A stretch of 32,931 nucleotides of DNA from Verrucomicrobiota bacterium (GTDB lineage Bacteria > Bacteroidota > Bacteroidia > Flavobacteriales_E > Vicingaceae). A program made the position numbers and the translations under genes. Location: the NCBI GenBank assembly GCA_002713165.1, contig PAVT01000074.1, positions 1-32,931 on the forward strand. The letters run 5' to 3'. Shown in pieces: positions 6,790 to 14,984 of the stretch. The first letter of the stretch is position 1; each line of letters starts with the position of its first letter. The notes beneath the pieces were generated by a model. That model worked only from the letters and a program-made list of their open reading frames with translations. It had not been told where the DNA came from and did no database searches.

Positions 6790-7976
6790 AAATTTTTATT
6801 GTTCTGCTTTAACAGTCGAACAGCCTCGCCTACAGCGATTCTTTTTCCATGATAAAATGCAATTACAAAAGCATCCTCAAAACCATTCTTTTTTACCTCA
6901 TTTTGCAATTTCGACGCAGCCTCCCAGCTGTTTTCTTCTCCATAGGTGTATCTGTACAAGCCTCCTGCCTCATAATACTCTACCCCATTTAAACCGTTAA
7001 AGTTGTCTGGAATTGTGTCAATCATTTTCGTTGCAGTCACCAACTGGACTTTAAACACCAAACCTTCCTTGTCTTGTGGAACTATTTTTTCAGTGGGATT
7101 TTTTGTTGCAATTTCCTTTGTCACCTCTTTAAGTTGAATGTTTCCCTCCACTTTGGGTGCAGAATTCTCTTCGGCAGTTTGCTCATCTAGCAGTTGGTTT
7201 TTGGTCTCTAGCTCTTCTTTGTATTCTCTAAAAGCACGGAAAATTGCAGAGGCCATATAGTCTTGTCCTAGTTCAGACATGAGAAATTTTTCTTCACTAG
7301 GATTCGTCAGGAAACCTGTTTCAATCAGAACACTTGGCATGGTCGTTTGGTGTAAAACTAAAAAGGGAGCCATTTTAACTCCTCTGTCTTTTCTGCCAAC
7401 TCTTTCGCGAAACTGCGTTTGTACTTTTTCCGCAAAATTGATGCTTTGGTCAAGATACGCACTCTGAATCATTGTCATGGCTATGTAGGATGCCGGAGAG
7501 TTAGGGTCAAAATTCTCGTAACGCTCTCGGTAATTGTCTTCCAACAAAATGGCTGCGTTTTCACGTTTTGCCGCCTTTAAATTGGCTTCTGATTTTGCCA
7601 AACCCATGACATAGGTTTCGGTACCAAAGGCTGAGGAGGATGCTGAATTGGCATGAATACACACAAACAAATCAGCTTTTTTTCGATTGGCAATCTTGGC
7701 ACGCTCATCAAGTTCTAAAAAAACATCCGTCTTCCGGGTGTATACTACCTCTAAACTTTCAAACTTTTCTTCTAAGTATTTCCCAAATTTAAGTGCGATG
7801 GCCAAGGCGATGTCTTTCTCATGGCTACTTGCACCAAGACAACCAACATCTTTCCCACCATGCCCTGCATCAATAACAACCGTATTCAATTGACCAAAAA
7901 AATCATCGCTTTGTGCTGAAGCTGTTGTGCTTATAAAAAGTAGACAGAATGAGGTCTGCAATAGTCTTCTAATCAT
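6786..7976 (-). CDS. N-acetylmuramoyl-L-alanine amidase (Amidase_3) with C-terminal SPOR-like region
   Basis: From ATG 7976 the protein is 396 residues and starts with a signal peptide ending ASAQ. The Amidase_3 zinc ligands are visible: H39 (DAGHGG), E53 (HEKD) and H109 (CIHAN). The catalytic glutamate is E219 (IETGF). Residues about 305-390 form a SPOR-like region (VFKVQLVTA, GLYRYTYG, FVIAFYHGKRIA) expected to bind glycan stripped of stem peptides at the division site. Likely role: cleavage of the amide bond between MurNAc and the stem peptide in the periplasm. The frame is open to TTG 8000, but the shorter ATG start gives a textbook signal peptide. The first of a run of minus-strand genes that includes the MCE protein and the iron-sulfur oxidoreductase. 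Confidence 0.94.
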   Translation of the reverse strand: MIRRLLQTSFCLLFISTTASAQSDDFFGQLNTVVIDAGHGGKDVGCLGASSHEKDIALAIALKFGKYLEEKFESLEVVYTRKTDVFLELDERAKIANRKKADLFVCIHANSASSSAFGTETYVMGLAKSEANLKAAKRENAAILLEDNYRERYENFDPNSPASYIAMTMIQSAYLDQSINFAEKVQTQFRERVGRKDRGVKMAPFLVLHQTTMPSVLIETGFLTNPSEEKFLMSELGQDYMASAIFRAFREYKEELETKNQLLDEQTAEENSAPKVEGNIQLKEVTKEIATKNPTEKIVPQDKEGLVFKVQLVTATKMIDTIPDNFNGLNGVEYYEAGGLYRYTYGEENSWEAASKLQNEVKKNGFEDAFVIAFYHGKRIAVGEAVRLLKQNNKNL

Positions 7977-8010
7977 CACGTTTATCACCAGTCGAATCAA
8001 TTAATTTATT

Positions 8011-8018
8011 TAGTTTTG
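8011..8018 (+). promoter_or_regulatory. Possible -7 element (TAGTTTTG) for the LptD-like gene
   Basis: This exact TAnnTTTG match lies 46 bases before the GTG start at 8065. The -33 TTTG is not evident at the usual distance. Confidence 0.35.
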
Positions 8019-8046
8019 ACGCCTATTCCGACAGCAGTACCATACA

Positions 8047-8054
8047 CAAAAATA
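8047..8054 (-). promoter_or_regulatory. Possible -7 element (TATTTTTG, minus strand) for the amidase operon
   Basis: This exact TAnnTTTG match on the minus strand lies about 70 bases upstream of the amidase ATG at 7976. It would fire across the LptD promoter region. No -33 match is clear. Confidence 0.3.
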
Positions 8055-8064
8055 GCATTATAAG

Positions 8065-10674
8065 GTGCGATCTAAGCTCTACATTTCTCGGTTTTTCATC
8101 CTTTCATTGTTAATAACTAAACTATCTCTCTTCAATGCATTTAGCCAAGAGAACAAGAACGTTTTAACGGTCAAAAAAGATACTGTTGGCAGAAACGACA
8201 GCCTTATAAATGACAGTTTAAAGCCGCTTTCGACCGATAGCCTTCTCTTCAAAAAGGATACCACACTTTCTGAAGATGCCATTGAATCTAAGGTAGAGCA
8301 AATTGCGAAAGATTCTATACGCATTGATTTAGGAAGTAAAAAAATGTTTTTATACGAAGACGCTCAAGTTAATTATGAGCAGATTCAATTGAATGCTGAT
8401 TATGTAGAAGTCGATTTAAACAAAACCATAGTTGTCGCTAACGGGATTAAAGATAGCAGTGGAAAAATGATTGGATTGCCGGTTTTTAAGGAAGGTACGC
8501 AAGAATATAAGGCGGGTAAAATAGCTTACAACTACACCACCAAAAAAGGGAAAATCTCAGAAGTTCGCACCCAAGAAGGAGAAGGATACATCAAAGGCAA
8601 TGAGGTAAAAAAAACTGGCACAGATGTGATGTATATACGCAACGGATATTATACTACCTGCAACCTTGATGAGCCTCATTTTTCATTGGCTACTTCCAAA
8701 CTAAAAATCATACCCAATGATAAAATTGTAACGGGACCAACAGTCTTAAAGGTTGACAATGTACCTACCCCACTGGGTCTACCTTTTGGTTTTTTCCCGA
8801 ACAAAAAAGGCAGGGCATCGGGCATTGTCATTCCTACCTATGGAGATTCTAGAAATCTTGGATTTTTCTTAAGAAATGGAGGTTTCTATTGGGGCATCAA
8901 TGATTATATCGATGCTAAACTTACCGGAGACATTTATTCCTTGGGCAGTTGGGCGACAAATTTTGAAAGCCGCTACCGCACCAGATATCGATACAGTGGA
9001 GGAATAAATCTCAGTTATTCCAACATAAGAAATAGTTTTCCTGAGTTCCCCGATTTTAATGAAAGTCGGGAATTTTTCATTCGGTGGAATCATCGACAAG
9101 ATCCAAAAGCACGACCTTCTAGTAGATTTTCTGCCAATGTCAATGCAGGTAGTCGTCAAAACTTTAGAAACAATCTGAACAGTTTTGCAGGAGATTTCCT
9201 TACCAACACATTTCAATCCTCCATCACCTACACCAATTCACTTCCTTCAAGTCCATTTAACTTAACGGTTAGTGCTCGACATAATCAGAATACTCAAACA
9301 GGCGCATTCAACATCAATTTACCTGATGTTGCCTTCAACATGTCACGGATTTATCCATTTAAAAATTTTGGCAAAATCGGGAACGAATGGTGGAGAAGCA
9401 TTTACAAAAACTTTGGATTGAATTATTCTGGAAATGCAACGAATCAATTGAGTACTGTGGATACCCTCATAGCACTCAACACCATGGGTGAGTTAACGAG
9501 AGATTTTAGAAATGGAGTTCGTCACAGCATCCCAATCAGCACCTCATTTAAAATGTTTCAACATTTCAACATAAACCCTTCGATCAACTACAATGAAGTG
9601 TGGGCATTTCGCACTTTTAGCAGAATGATTGACCCAGAAACAAATAAAATTGTGCGTGATACAATAAATAGACTTGAGCGTGGTGGTAGTTATAGTGTCA
9701 ATACTGCACTTACATTCAAAACCTATGGAATGTTCCAATTTAAAAAAGGACCAATTCAAGCCATTCGACATGTGATGACACCTTCTATCTCTTTCAACTA
9801 CCAACCTGAAATAAACACCGGATTGCGCAGCATTACAGACAATGAAGGAAATGAAACTGAATACAGCATCTTTGATGGCACCCTTTATGGTCGACCAGAC
9901 AGAGAAGAAAGCGGTCGAGTTGGAATAGGCTTGATTAACAACATCGAAATGAAGGTAAAATCAAAAAACGATACCACAGGCATTAAAAAAATTACACTTT
10001 TTGAAAATTTATCATTCAATTCAAATTATAATATTTCTGCTGATTCCTTGAATTGGGCACCTGTTTCGGTAAATGCACGAACTCGAATTGGAAAGTTCAT
10101 TACCCTTCAACTCAATGGTAATTTAGATCCGTATGCATTGGATAGCAATGGAAACAAAATAAACAAGTCTTGGAACGAACAGAGCAGTGGAAAATTTGTA
10201 CGACTCACCAACGGCACAGCAGCAATTAACCTCAACTTCAGAGGCGGCAATAAACAAAGCAATGTGCCCAAGAAAAGTGAATTTGGAACAGATGCTGAAA
10301 TAGAAGAAATTAACCAAAACCCTGAAAACTATGTCGATTTTAGTGTTCCTTGGTCTTTGAACATTCAATACAACATTCGCTACAGCAAACCATCATTTGA
10401 AGAATTCATTACCCAAACACTCAATTTTAGTGGAGATTTAAGTGTCACCGAAAATTGGAAAGTCGGTTTCAATTCAGGTTGGGATTTTGAGCGTTCTGAT
10501 TTTACTTACACCGTCTTAAACATAAATAGAAATTTACATTGCTGGCAACTGGCAATCAACTGGATACCTTTCGGACAGCGACAAAGCTACAACATTACCC
10601 TCAGCGTTAAATCAGCAGTATTACAGGATTTAAAATTGAACCGTAGGCGTGATTTCTATGATGTGATTCGATAA
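8065..10674 (+). CDS. LptD/OstA-like outer-membrane protein (LPS assembly type)
   Basis: The 869-residue protein starts with GTG (8065). There is no ATG nearby, and this start gives a signal peptide ending in FSQ. After a S/D/K-rich linker comes an OstA-type beta-jellyroll segment (about residues 85-200: LNADYVEVDLNKTIVVANG, GEGYIKGNEVKKTGTDVMY). A long beta-barrel region then reaches the end (about 230-869) with alternating polar and aromatic strands. It matches the Bacteroidota form of LptD, which receives lipopolysaccharide from the periplasmic bridge and inserts it into the outer leaflet. Cysteines are few, so the disulfide switch of Escherichia coli LptD is probably absent. It diverges from the peptidoglycan amidase gene, so two envelope functions share one 88-base promoter region. 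Confidence 0.88.
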   Translation: MRSKLYISRFFILSLLITKLSLFNAFSQENKNVLTVKKDTVGRNDSLINDSLKPLSTDSLLFKKDTTLSEDAIESKVEQIAKDSIRIDLGSKKMFLYEDAQVNYEQIQLNADYVEVDLNKTIVVANGIKDSSGKMIGLPVFKEGTQEYKAGKIAYNYTTKKGKISEVRTQEGEGYIKGNEVKKTGTDVMYIRNGYYTTCNLDEPHFSLATSKLKIIPNDKIVTGPTVLKVDNVPTPLGLPFGFFPNKKGRASGIVIPTYGDSRNLGFFLRNGGFYWGINDYIDAKLTGDIYSLGSWATNFESRYRTRYRYSGGINLSYSNIRNSFPEFPDFNESREFFIRWNHRQDPKARPSSRFSANVNAGSRQNFRNNLNSFAGDFLTNTFQSSITYTNSLPSSPFNLTVSARHNQNTQTGAFNINLPDVAFNMSRIYPFKNFGKIGNEWWRSIYKNFGLNYSGNATNQLSTVDTLIALNTMGELTRDFRNGVRHSIPISTSFKMFQHFNINPSINYNEVWAFRTFSRMIDPETNKIVRDTINRLERGGSYSVNTALTFKTYGMFQFKKGPIQAIRHVMTPSISFNYQPEINTGLRSITDNEGNETEYSIFDGTLYGRPDREESGRVGIGLINNIEMKVKSKNDTTGIKKITLFENLSFNSNYNISADSLNWAPVSVNARTRIGKFITLQLNGNLDPYALDSNGNKINKSWNEQSSGKFVRLTNGTAAINLNFRGGNKQSNVPKKSEFGTDAEIEEINQNPENYVDFSVPWSLNIQYNIRYSKPSFEEFITQTLNFSGDLSVTENWKVGFNSGWDFERSDFTYTVLNINRNLHCWQLAINWIPFGQRQSYNITLSVKSAVLQDLKLNRRRDFYDVIR

Positions 10675-10706
10675 TGCTCATTGTTTTTTATTTTCAATAA
10701 AAGAAT

Positions 10707-10714
10707 TACCTTTG
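10707..10714 (+). promoter_or_regulatory. -7 element (TACCTTTG) for rpsP-rimM-trmN6
   Basis: This exact TAnnTTTG match is 33 bases before the rpsP start. A T-rich stretch about 19-23 bases upstream (10681-10687) could serve as the -33 element. The 73 bases between lptD and rpsP hold nothing else. Confidence 0.5.
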
Positions 10715-10747
10715 CCGGCTTAAATTTTATAATTAAATACATTTATT

Positions 10748-11449
10748 ATGCCTACGAAGATTAGATTACAAAGACATGGCAAGAAGAAGTTCGCATACTT
10801 CCATGTAGTAATCGCCGACAGTCGTGCCCCACGAGATGGGAAGTTTATTGAAAAATTAGGTACGTATAACCCAAATACCAACCCTGCTAACATTGATATC
10901 GATTTCGATCGCACATTAAGTTGGGTAAAAAAAGGAGCCCAACCTACAGACACTGTAAGGGCTTTACTTTCATACAAGGGAATACTCTACAAAAATCACC
11001 TTGACAAGGGTGTAACAAAAGGTGCCTTCTCGCAAGAGGATGCAGACAAAAAGTTTGAAGAATGGCAAGCAGCCAAAGCGTCAAAAATAGATGCCAAGAA
11101 AGATTCACTCTCAGAAGCTGCCAAGAACGAAACTGCCAAAAGACTAGCAGCTGAGGCAGAAGCAAACAAAAAGAAAGCTGATGCCATCGCCGCAAAGAAT
11201 TCTGAATTGGCTGGTGAGGTAGCTGAAGATGCATCAACAGAGACTGAGGCTGCTGCAGAAACTGAAGCACCACAAACTGAAACTGCAAAAGAGGAAACTT
11301 CTGAGGTGGAAGAAACAGTGAAAGAAGAAACTCCAAAAGCAGAGGAAACAGAAGCAACTGCTGAAAAAGAGGAAGCTCCAGTAGCAGAGAAGGCTGAAAA
11401 TGCTCCAGAAGCAGAAGACAACAAAGAAGAAGAAAAAACTGAAGGATAA
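10748..11449 (+). CDS. rpsP: Ribosomal protein S16 with a long acidic C-terminal tail
   Basis: Residues 1-80 are a normal S16 (MPTKIRLQRHGKKKFAYFHV, DSRAPRDGKFIEKLGTYNP), part of the 30S body. The protein is 233 residues, whereas most bacterial S16 proteins have about 80-90. Extensions are known in Bacteroidota. The extra part has three zones: a conserved-looking linker (about 80-110, LYKNHLDKGV...FEEWQAAK), a K/A-rich helix-prone zone (about 110-150), and an E/A/T-rich acidic tail from about 155 to the end. The tail should be flexible and strongly negative. The gene starts the rpsP-rimM-trmN6 operon and has its own promoter match. The tail produces long open frames on the opposite strand that I regard as artefacts of composition. 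Confidence 0.96.
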   Translation: MPTKIRLQRHGKKKFAYFHVVIADSRAPRDGKFIEKLGTYNPNTNPANIDIDFDRTLSWVKKGAQPTDTVRALLSYKGILYKNHLDKGVTKGAFSQEDADKKFEEWQAAKASKIDAKKDSLSEAAKNETAKRLAAEAEANKKKADAIAAKNSELAGEVAEDASTETEAAAETEAPQTETAKEETSEVEETVKEETPKAEETEATAEKEEAPVAEKAENAPEAEDNKEEEKTEG

Positions 11450-11458
11450 ACAATACCG

Positions 11459-12004
11459 ATGAAAATTGGCGATTGTTTTTACCTAGGTTACGTTCAAAAA
11501 ACAATAGGAAACAAAGGGGAGTTAGCGTTAAAATTAGACGTTGATTCCCCTTCTTCGTATTTAGGATTGGATGCAGTTGGCATTCAAATGCAAAAAAACG
11601 ACAAGACCTGCATCCCTTATTTCATCTTAAATAGCGAATTGCTGAATTCAGGAAATCTAAGGGTTTCATTAGAAGGCGTTGAAGATGCCACTGAAGCAAA
11701 AATGCTAGTGGGTAAACAATTGTATTTATCTCTTGAGTACCTTCCTTCTTTAGAGGGCAATAAATTTTACTTTCATGAGGTCCTTGGTTTTGAAGTGTTT
11801 GATCAACAAAAAGGTCAGGTGGGAATAATTAAAGCCGTGTTGGAATATTCAACCTCCAATTTATTGTCTGTGGAACATCCTAGCGGGAAAGAAGTATTGA
11901 TCCCTATCACAGACGCTTCCATATTGGAAGTAGATCGTGATAAGCAAAAGATGAGGGTACTTACTGCAGATGGACTTATTGACCTATATCTTGACAAAGA
12001 GTAG
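11459..12004 (+). CDS. rimM: 16S rRNA processing protein RimM
   Basis: The protein has 181 residues, the usual length. The N-terminal RimM domain starts with the family words YLGYVQKTIGNKGELALKLD, and the C-terminal PRC-barrel half contains FYFHEVLGFEV and LIPITDASILEVD. RimM binds the head of the 30S particle through S19 and helps late 16S rRNA folding. Its position 9 bases after rpsP is the classical neighbour relation. The coding end overlaps the start of the tRNA methyltransferase gene. Confidence 0.96.
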   Translation: MKIGDCFYLGYVQKTIGNKGELALKLDVDSPSSYLGLDAVGIQMQKNDKTCIPYFILNSELLNSGNLRVSLEGVEDATEAKMLVGKQLYLSLEYLPSLEGNKFYFHEVLGFEVFDQQKGQVGIIKAVLEYSTSNLLSVEHPSGKEVLIPITDASILEVDRDKQKMRVLTADGLIDLYLDKE

Positions 12005-12701
12005 ATCATTTCAATTTAAACAATTTTCAATTCATCAAGAGCAGTCTGCCATGAAGGTAGGGACAGATGGTGTTTTGCTGGGTGCTTGGACAATGCCTGA
12101 AGGTGCCCAAAACATTCTTGACATTGGCTGTGGCACCGGTCTAATTTCTTTAATGCTAGCACAAAAAAGCAAGGCCAAAATTACGGCGATTGAAATTGAT
12201 CCTAAGGCTACTGAAGAAGCCAAGTTGAACGTAAAGGAAAGCCCTTGGCAGAATCGCATAAAGGTGATCCATCAGAGTTTTCAGAAGTATATTGATAGCA
12301 ACAGTGAGAAAGCCTTCGATTCAATCGTGTGCAATCCTCCCTTTTATCGATCTAATCAAGCAAAGGGTCAACGTTCCCTGGCGAGAGAAAATGAACACCT
12401 TCCTTTTGCAGAACTTATTCAGGGGACAGCTAAACTGCTTTCAGATAATGGAAAATTCTGCGTTATTGTGCCTGCAACAGAGGGTGAAGAATTTCTCCGC
12501 TTTTCCAAAATGCATGGACTTTACGCAAGTCGCATTACATTTATATGCGGTAACAAAAACACTGCTGTTAAACGGCATTTAATACAATTGGAAAGAAGAG
12601 AAAATATCCCAAAGGTGAATACCATAATCATCGAAACAAGTAGGAACAATTATACCCCAGAATATCAAAACCTATTGAAGGATTATTTGTTGATTTTTTA
12701 A
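11991..12701 (+). CDS. trmN6: tRNA1(Val) (adenine(37)-N6)-methyltransferase family protein
   Basis: It is a SAM-dependent methyltransferase of the YfiC/TrmN6 type: FQFKQFSIHQ at the N-terminus, AMKVGTDGVLLGAW, the SAM loop LDIGCGTG, and the catalytic NPPF signature that marks N6-adenine methyltransferases. The expected product is m6A at position 37 of tRNA-Val. I choose TTG 11991 because it leaves five residues after the initiator before FQFKQF, as homologues normally have. ATG 11970 is in frame but would add seven residues encoded by the constrained end of rimM. The gene overlaps rimM by 14 bases (35 with the ATG). It takes the place that trmD has in the Escherichia coli operon. Confidence 0.88.
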   Translation: MTKSRSFQFKQFSIHQEQSAMKVGTDGVLLGAWTMPEGAQNILDIGCGTGLISLMLAQKSKAKITAIEIDPKATEEAKLNVKESPWQNRIKVIHQSFQKYIDSNSEKAFDSIVCNPPFYRSNQAKGQRSLARENEHLPFAELIQGTAKLLSDNGKFCVIVPATEGEEFLRFSKMHGLYASRITFICGNKNTAVKRHLIQLERRENIPKVNTIIIETSRNNYTPEYQNLLKDYLLIF

Positions 12702-12718
12702 TCCCTAGAAGTATATAT

Positions 12719-13306
12719 ATGAACATAGAACAAGTCAGTGCATTGATAAAAAGTAGAAGATCTTGGTACGCCGCACAAATGGATGAAACGAAAAACATTC
12801 CCAATGAAGACATTTGGAAATTGCTTCAGAATGCCAATTATGCACCCTCGCATAAACGGACAGAACCATGGCGATTCATCGTTTTTGATCCTACTCAACT
12901 GAACTCCTTTTTTGATAAAATGGCAGAGATCTATTTGAAAATTACAATGCCAGAAAACGTTAAAGCGGATAAACTAAAAAAATACAAAATGAAAGCAGAA
13001 ACGCTTTCACATGTGATTGCCATTTGCATGAAACGAGACACAGCAGAGAGAATCCCTATGGAAGAAGAAGAATATGCCGTCGCTTGTGCTGTTCAAAACA
13101 TGCTACTGAGCTTAAACTCGTTAAACATCATTGGCTATTGGAGCACAGGGAAACTCGCTTTTGCAGAAGAAACCAAAACCTTCCTCAAACTGTCTGATAA
13201 AGACAAATGCATGGGATTTTTGCAATTGGGAGTGCCTAAAAAAGGTTTGCCTGAACTCCCCAAAATACAAATGAGTGGAATTGAAACTAAGGTGAGCTGG
13301 ATTTAG
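12719..13306 (+). CDS. Nitroreductase family protein
   Basis: The 195-residue protein has the FMN-binding nitroreductase fold. It carries SRRSW near the N-terminus (FMN phosphate contact), NANYAPSHKRTEPWRFIVF, and the segment AVACAVQNMLLSLNSLNIIGYWSTG typical of the family's core helix and dimer interface. It probably reduces quinones, nitro compounds or enones with NAD(P)H in the cytosol. The physiological substrate is unknown. It follows trmN6 by 17 bases and may be read with it. Its TAG stop (13304-13306) overlaps the stop of the opposite-strand phosphatase gene. Confidence 0.88.
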   Translation: MNIEQVSALIKSRRSWYAAQMDETKNIPNEDIWKLLQNANYAPSHKRTEPWRFIVFDPTQLNSFFDKMAEIYLKITMPENVKADKLKKYKMKAETLSHVIAICMKRDTAERIPMEEEEYAVACAVQNMLLSLNSLNIIGYWSTGKLAFAEETKTFLKLSDKDKCMGFLQLGVPKKGLPELPKIQMSGIETKVSWI

Positions 13307-13851
13307 GCTACTAAGCTCTTCTTAAACTCCTCTAATGAGGAAAAAACAAAATCTGATTTTGGGTCTGACTGTCTTCCATGCTCTGATAAAAATACTGTAG
13401 TCATCTTTAGTCGCTTACCCATTTCAATATCACTGTGTGAATCTCCAACCATGATGCATTTCGCAAAATCAATTTCTGGGAAATCAAGTTGTGCCTCCTT
13501 TGGCATGCCAGTGTTTGGTTTTCTGCAGTTTGAGTTGTTCTGTTGCAATTCAGGACAATAATACACCTTGTCAATTCTACCGCCAGAAGCATTGATCTTA
13601 CTAAACATATAATCATGCACATTGGATAAATCTTCGTGCGACATTAATCCCTTTCCGATTCCTTGCTGATTGGTCACCACAAGAATCCGCTGAAATATCT
13701 TGTTGAATTGGGCAATAGACTCCAATGCACCGGGGATAAATTGAAATTCACTCAACCTTTTGACATAGTCTCCTTCTAGCTTTTGATTGATGACTCCATC
13801 TCTATCTAGAAACAGGGTCCAACTGCTGTCTACCTTTATTGTATTTTTCAT
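13303..13851 (-). CDS. HAD-IIIA phosphatase, GmhB-like (heptose-bisphosphate phosphatase type)
   Basis: The 182-residue protein has all HAD-IIIA motifs: FLDRDGVIN, VTNQQGIGKG, CRKPNTGM with the motif III lysine, and VGDSHSDIEMG. This order and length fit GmhB, which removes a phosphate from D-glycero-D-manno-heptose 1,7-bisphosphate for LPS core sugars. It also fits the related histidinol-phosphatase. The zinc loop is reduced: C99 and C109 are present, but the positions of the usual histidine and third cysteine hold E101 and S107. Exact substrate is therefore uncertain, though the neighbouring epimerase and glycosyltransferases favour a sugar role. The start is ATG 13851, and it diverges from the epimerase gene. 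Confidence 0.85.
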   Translation of the reverse strand: MKNTIKVDSSWTLFLDRDGVINQKLEGDYVKRLSEFQFIPGALESIAQFNKIFQRILVVTNQQGIGKGLMSHEDLSNVHDYMFSKINASGGRIDKVYYCPELQQNNSNCRKPNTGMPKEAQLDFPEIDFAKCIMVGDSHSDIEMGKRLKMTTVFLSEHGRQSDPKSDFVFSSLEEFKKSLVA

Positions 13852-13884
13852 ATTGTCAATCTAAAAGGGAGCTTGATTTGCGGA

Positions 13885-13892
13885 TATTTTTG
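13885..13892 (+). promoter_or_regulatory. Possible -7 element (TATTTTTG) for the epimerase-glycosyltransferase pair
   Basis: This exact TAnnTTTG match lies about 50 bases before ATG 13941, in the divergent gap with the GmhB-like gene. The nearest TTTG (13877-13880) is too close to act as its -33 element. Confidence 0.35.
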
Positions 13893-13940
13893 GCGAAATT
13901 CGTTGACCATTTATGCAGAGCCAAAAATAATTTTAATTTC

Positions 13941-14984
13941 ATGAGTAAAACGCATTTAGTATCTGGAGGTTGTGGTTTTGTTGGCCGCAACATGGTGCAA
14001 CGATTGTTTAACAACACCAACGACCGCATCATTTTTGTCGATGATCTGTCCGTGGGCACCCATCCATCCACCTGGTTAGGAGAAGAAGAAAAAAGAAAAA
14101 ATGGAGAAGCAACTTTCTATGGAGAAAATGAACGCTTGGTATTCGTTCAAGACGATTTTAGAAATACGCTTCATCACCTGAACAAAAACGAACATTATTT
14201 TCAAGAGCTTTTAGGCATTCAATTTGAAAAATTTGCCGATGTATTTCATTTTGCAGCCATTGTGGGTGGCAGGGCAAAAATAGACGGCGACCCTATGATG
14301 GTTGCACTTGACTTGTCGATAGATGCAGAATTCTTCTATTGGATTTGTCGCCATAAACCAGCCCGTGTATTGTACCCGAGTTCCAGTGCTGCTTACCCAG
14401 TCGACTTACAAACTGATACCAATGCCATTGCGCTGAGCGAAAGTGACATTGACTTTGCGCGCATGGGACAACCTGACATGACCTACGGTTGGTCGAAACT
14501 TACCGGCGAATACTTGGCACATATTGCTGCAAAATATTACGGTGTGTCCGTGACGTGTATTCGTCCTTTTTCTGGCTATGGAGAAGATCAAGATTTGACT
14601 TACCCTGTTCCTGCCATAGCTGCGAGAGCTGCCAATAAAGAAAACCCCTTTGAAGTTTGGGGCAGCGGCAAGCAAGGTAGAGATTTTGTACACATTGACG
14701 ATGTATTGGATTGCACCTTGTTGGCCATGGAAAAAATTACGGACGGCACAGCCATCAACATTGGTCAAGGACGATTGACCTCTTTCTTGGAAATCATAGA
14801 CATTTTCACAGACTTTGCAGGCTATAAGCCTACCATTAAACCTTTATTGGACAAACCAGTAGGTGTACATTCCCGCTACTGCAATATGGATTGGGTAAAA
14901 GAAAACTTAGGTTGGGAACCCAAGATTTCAATTCGAGAAGGCATGCGAAGAGTGTATGAGAAAGCAGTCGCCAACAAGCAATAA
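13941..14984 (+). CDS. NAD-dependent nucleotide-sugar epimerase/dehydratase (extended SDR)
   Basis: The protein has 347 residues from ATG 13941. The Rossmann glycine motif GGCGFVG (G9, G12, G15), the SSS of the active site (147-149) and the catalytic Y182-x3-K186 (YGWSK) are all present. The later words RDFVHIDDV and INIGQGRLTS fit extended SDR enzymes that act on nucleotide sugars. Substrate unknown. The frame is open upstream to TTG 13839, but that would run through the divergent promoter region and into the start of the GmhB-like gene, so I reject it. The next gene starts on the base right after its stop, so the pair is one operon, probably for a cell-surface glycan. Confidence 0.9.
   Translation: MSKTHLVSGGCGFVGRNMVQRLFNNTNDRIIFVDDLSVGTHPSTWLGEEEKRKNGEATFYGENERLVFVQDDFRNTLHHLNKNEHYFQELLGIQFEKFADVFHFAAIVGGRAKIDGDPMMVALDLSIDAEFFYWICRHKPARVLYPSSSAAYPVDLQTDTNAIALSESDIDFARMGQPDMTYGWSKLTGEYLAHIAAKYYGVSVTCIRPFSGYGEDQDLTYPVPAIAARAANKENPFEVWGSGKQGRDFVHIDDVLDCTLLAMEKITDGTAINIGQGRLTSFLEIIDIFTDFAGYKPTIKPLLDKPVGVHSRYCNMDWVKENLGWEPKISIREGMRRVYEKAVANKQ

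Noticed and set aside
10944-11504. Long open frames on the minus strand (142 and 186 codons) opposite the S16 tail
   Set aside because: They mirror the E/A/T/K-rich codons of the tail; products are low-complexity S/A/V- or L/Q-rich and resemble no family. The rpsP frame is the real one.
13839-13940. Upstream TTG start of the epimerase
   Set aside because: It would begin inside the divergent GmhB-like gene and run through the intergenic promoter; the family start is at 13941.
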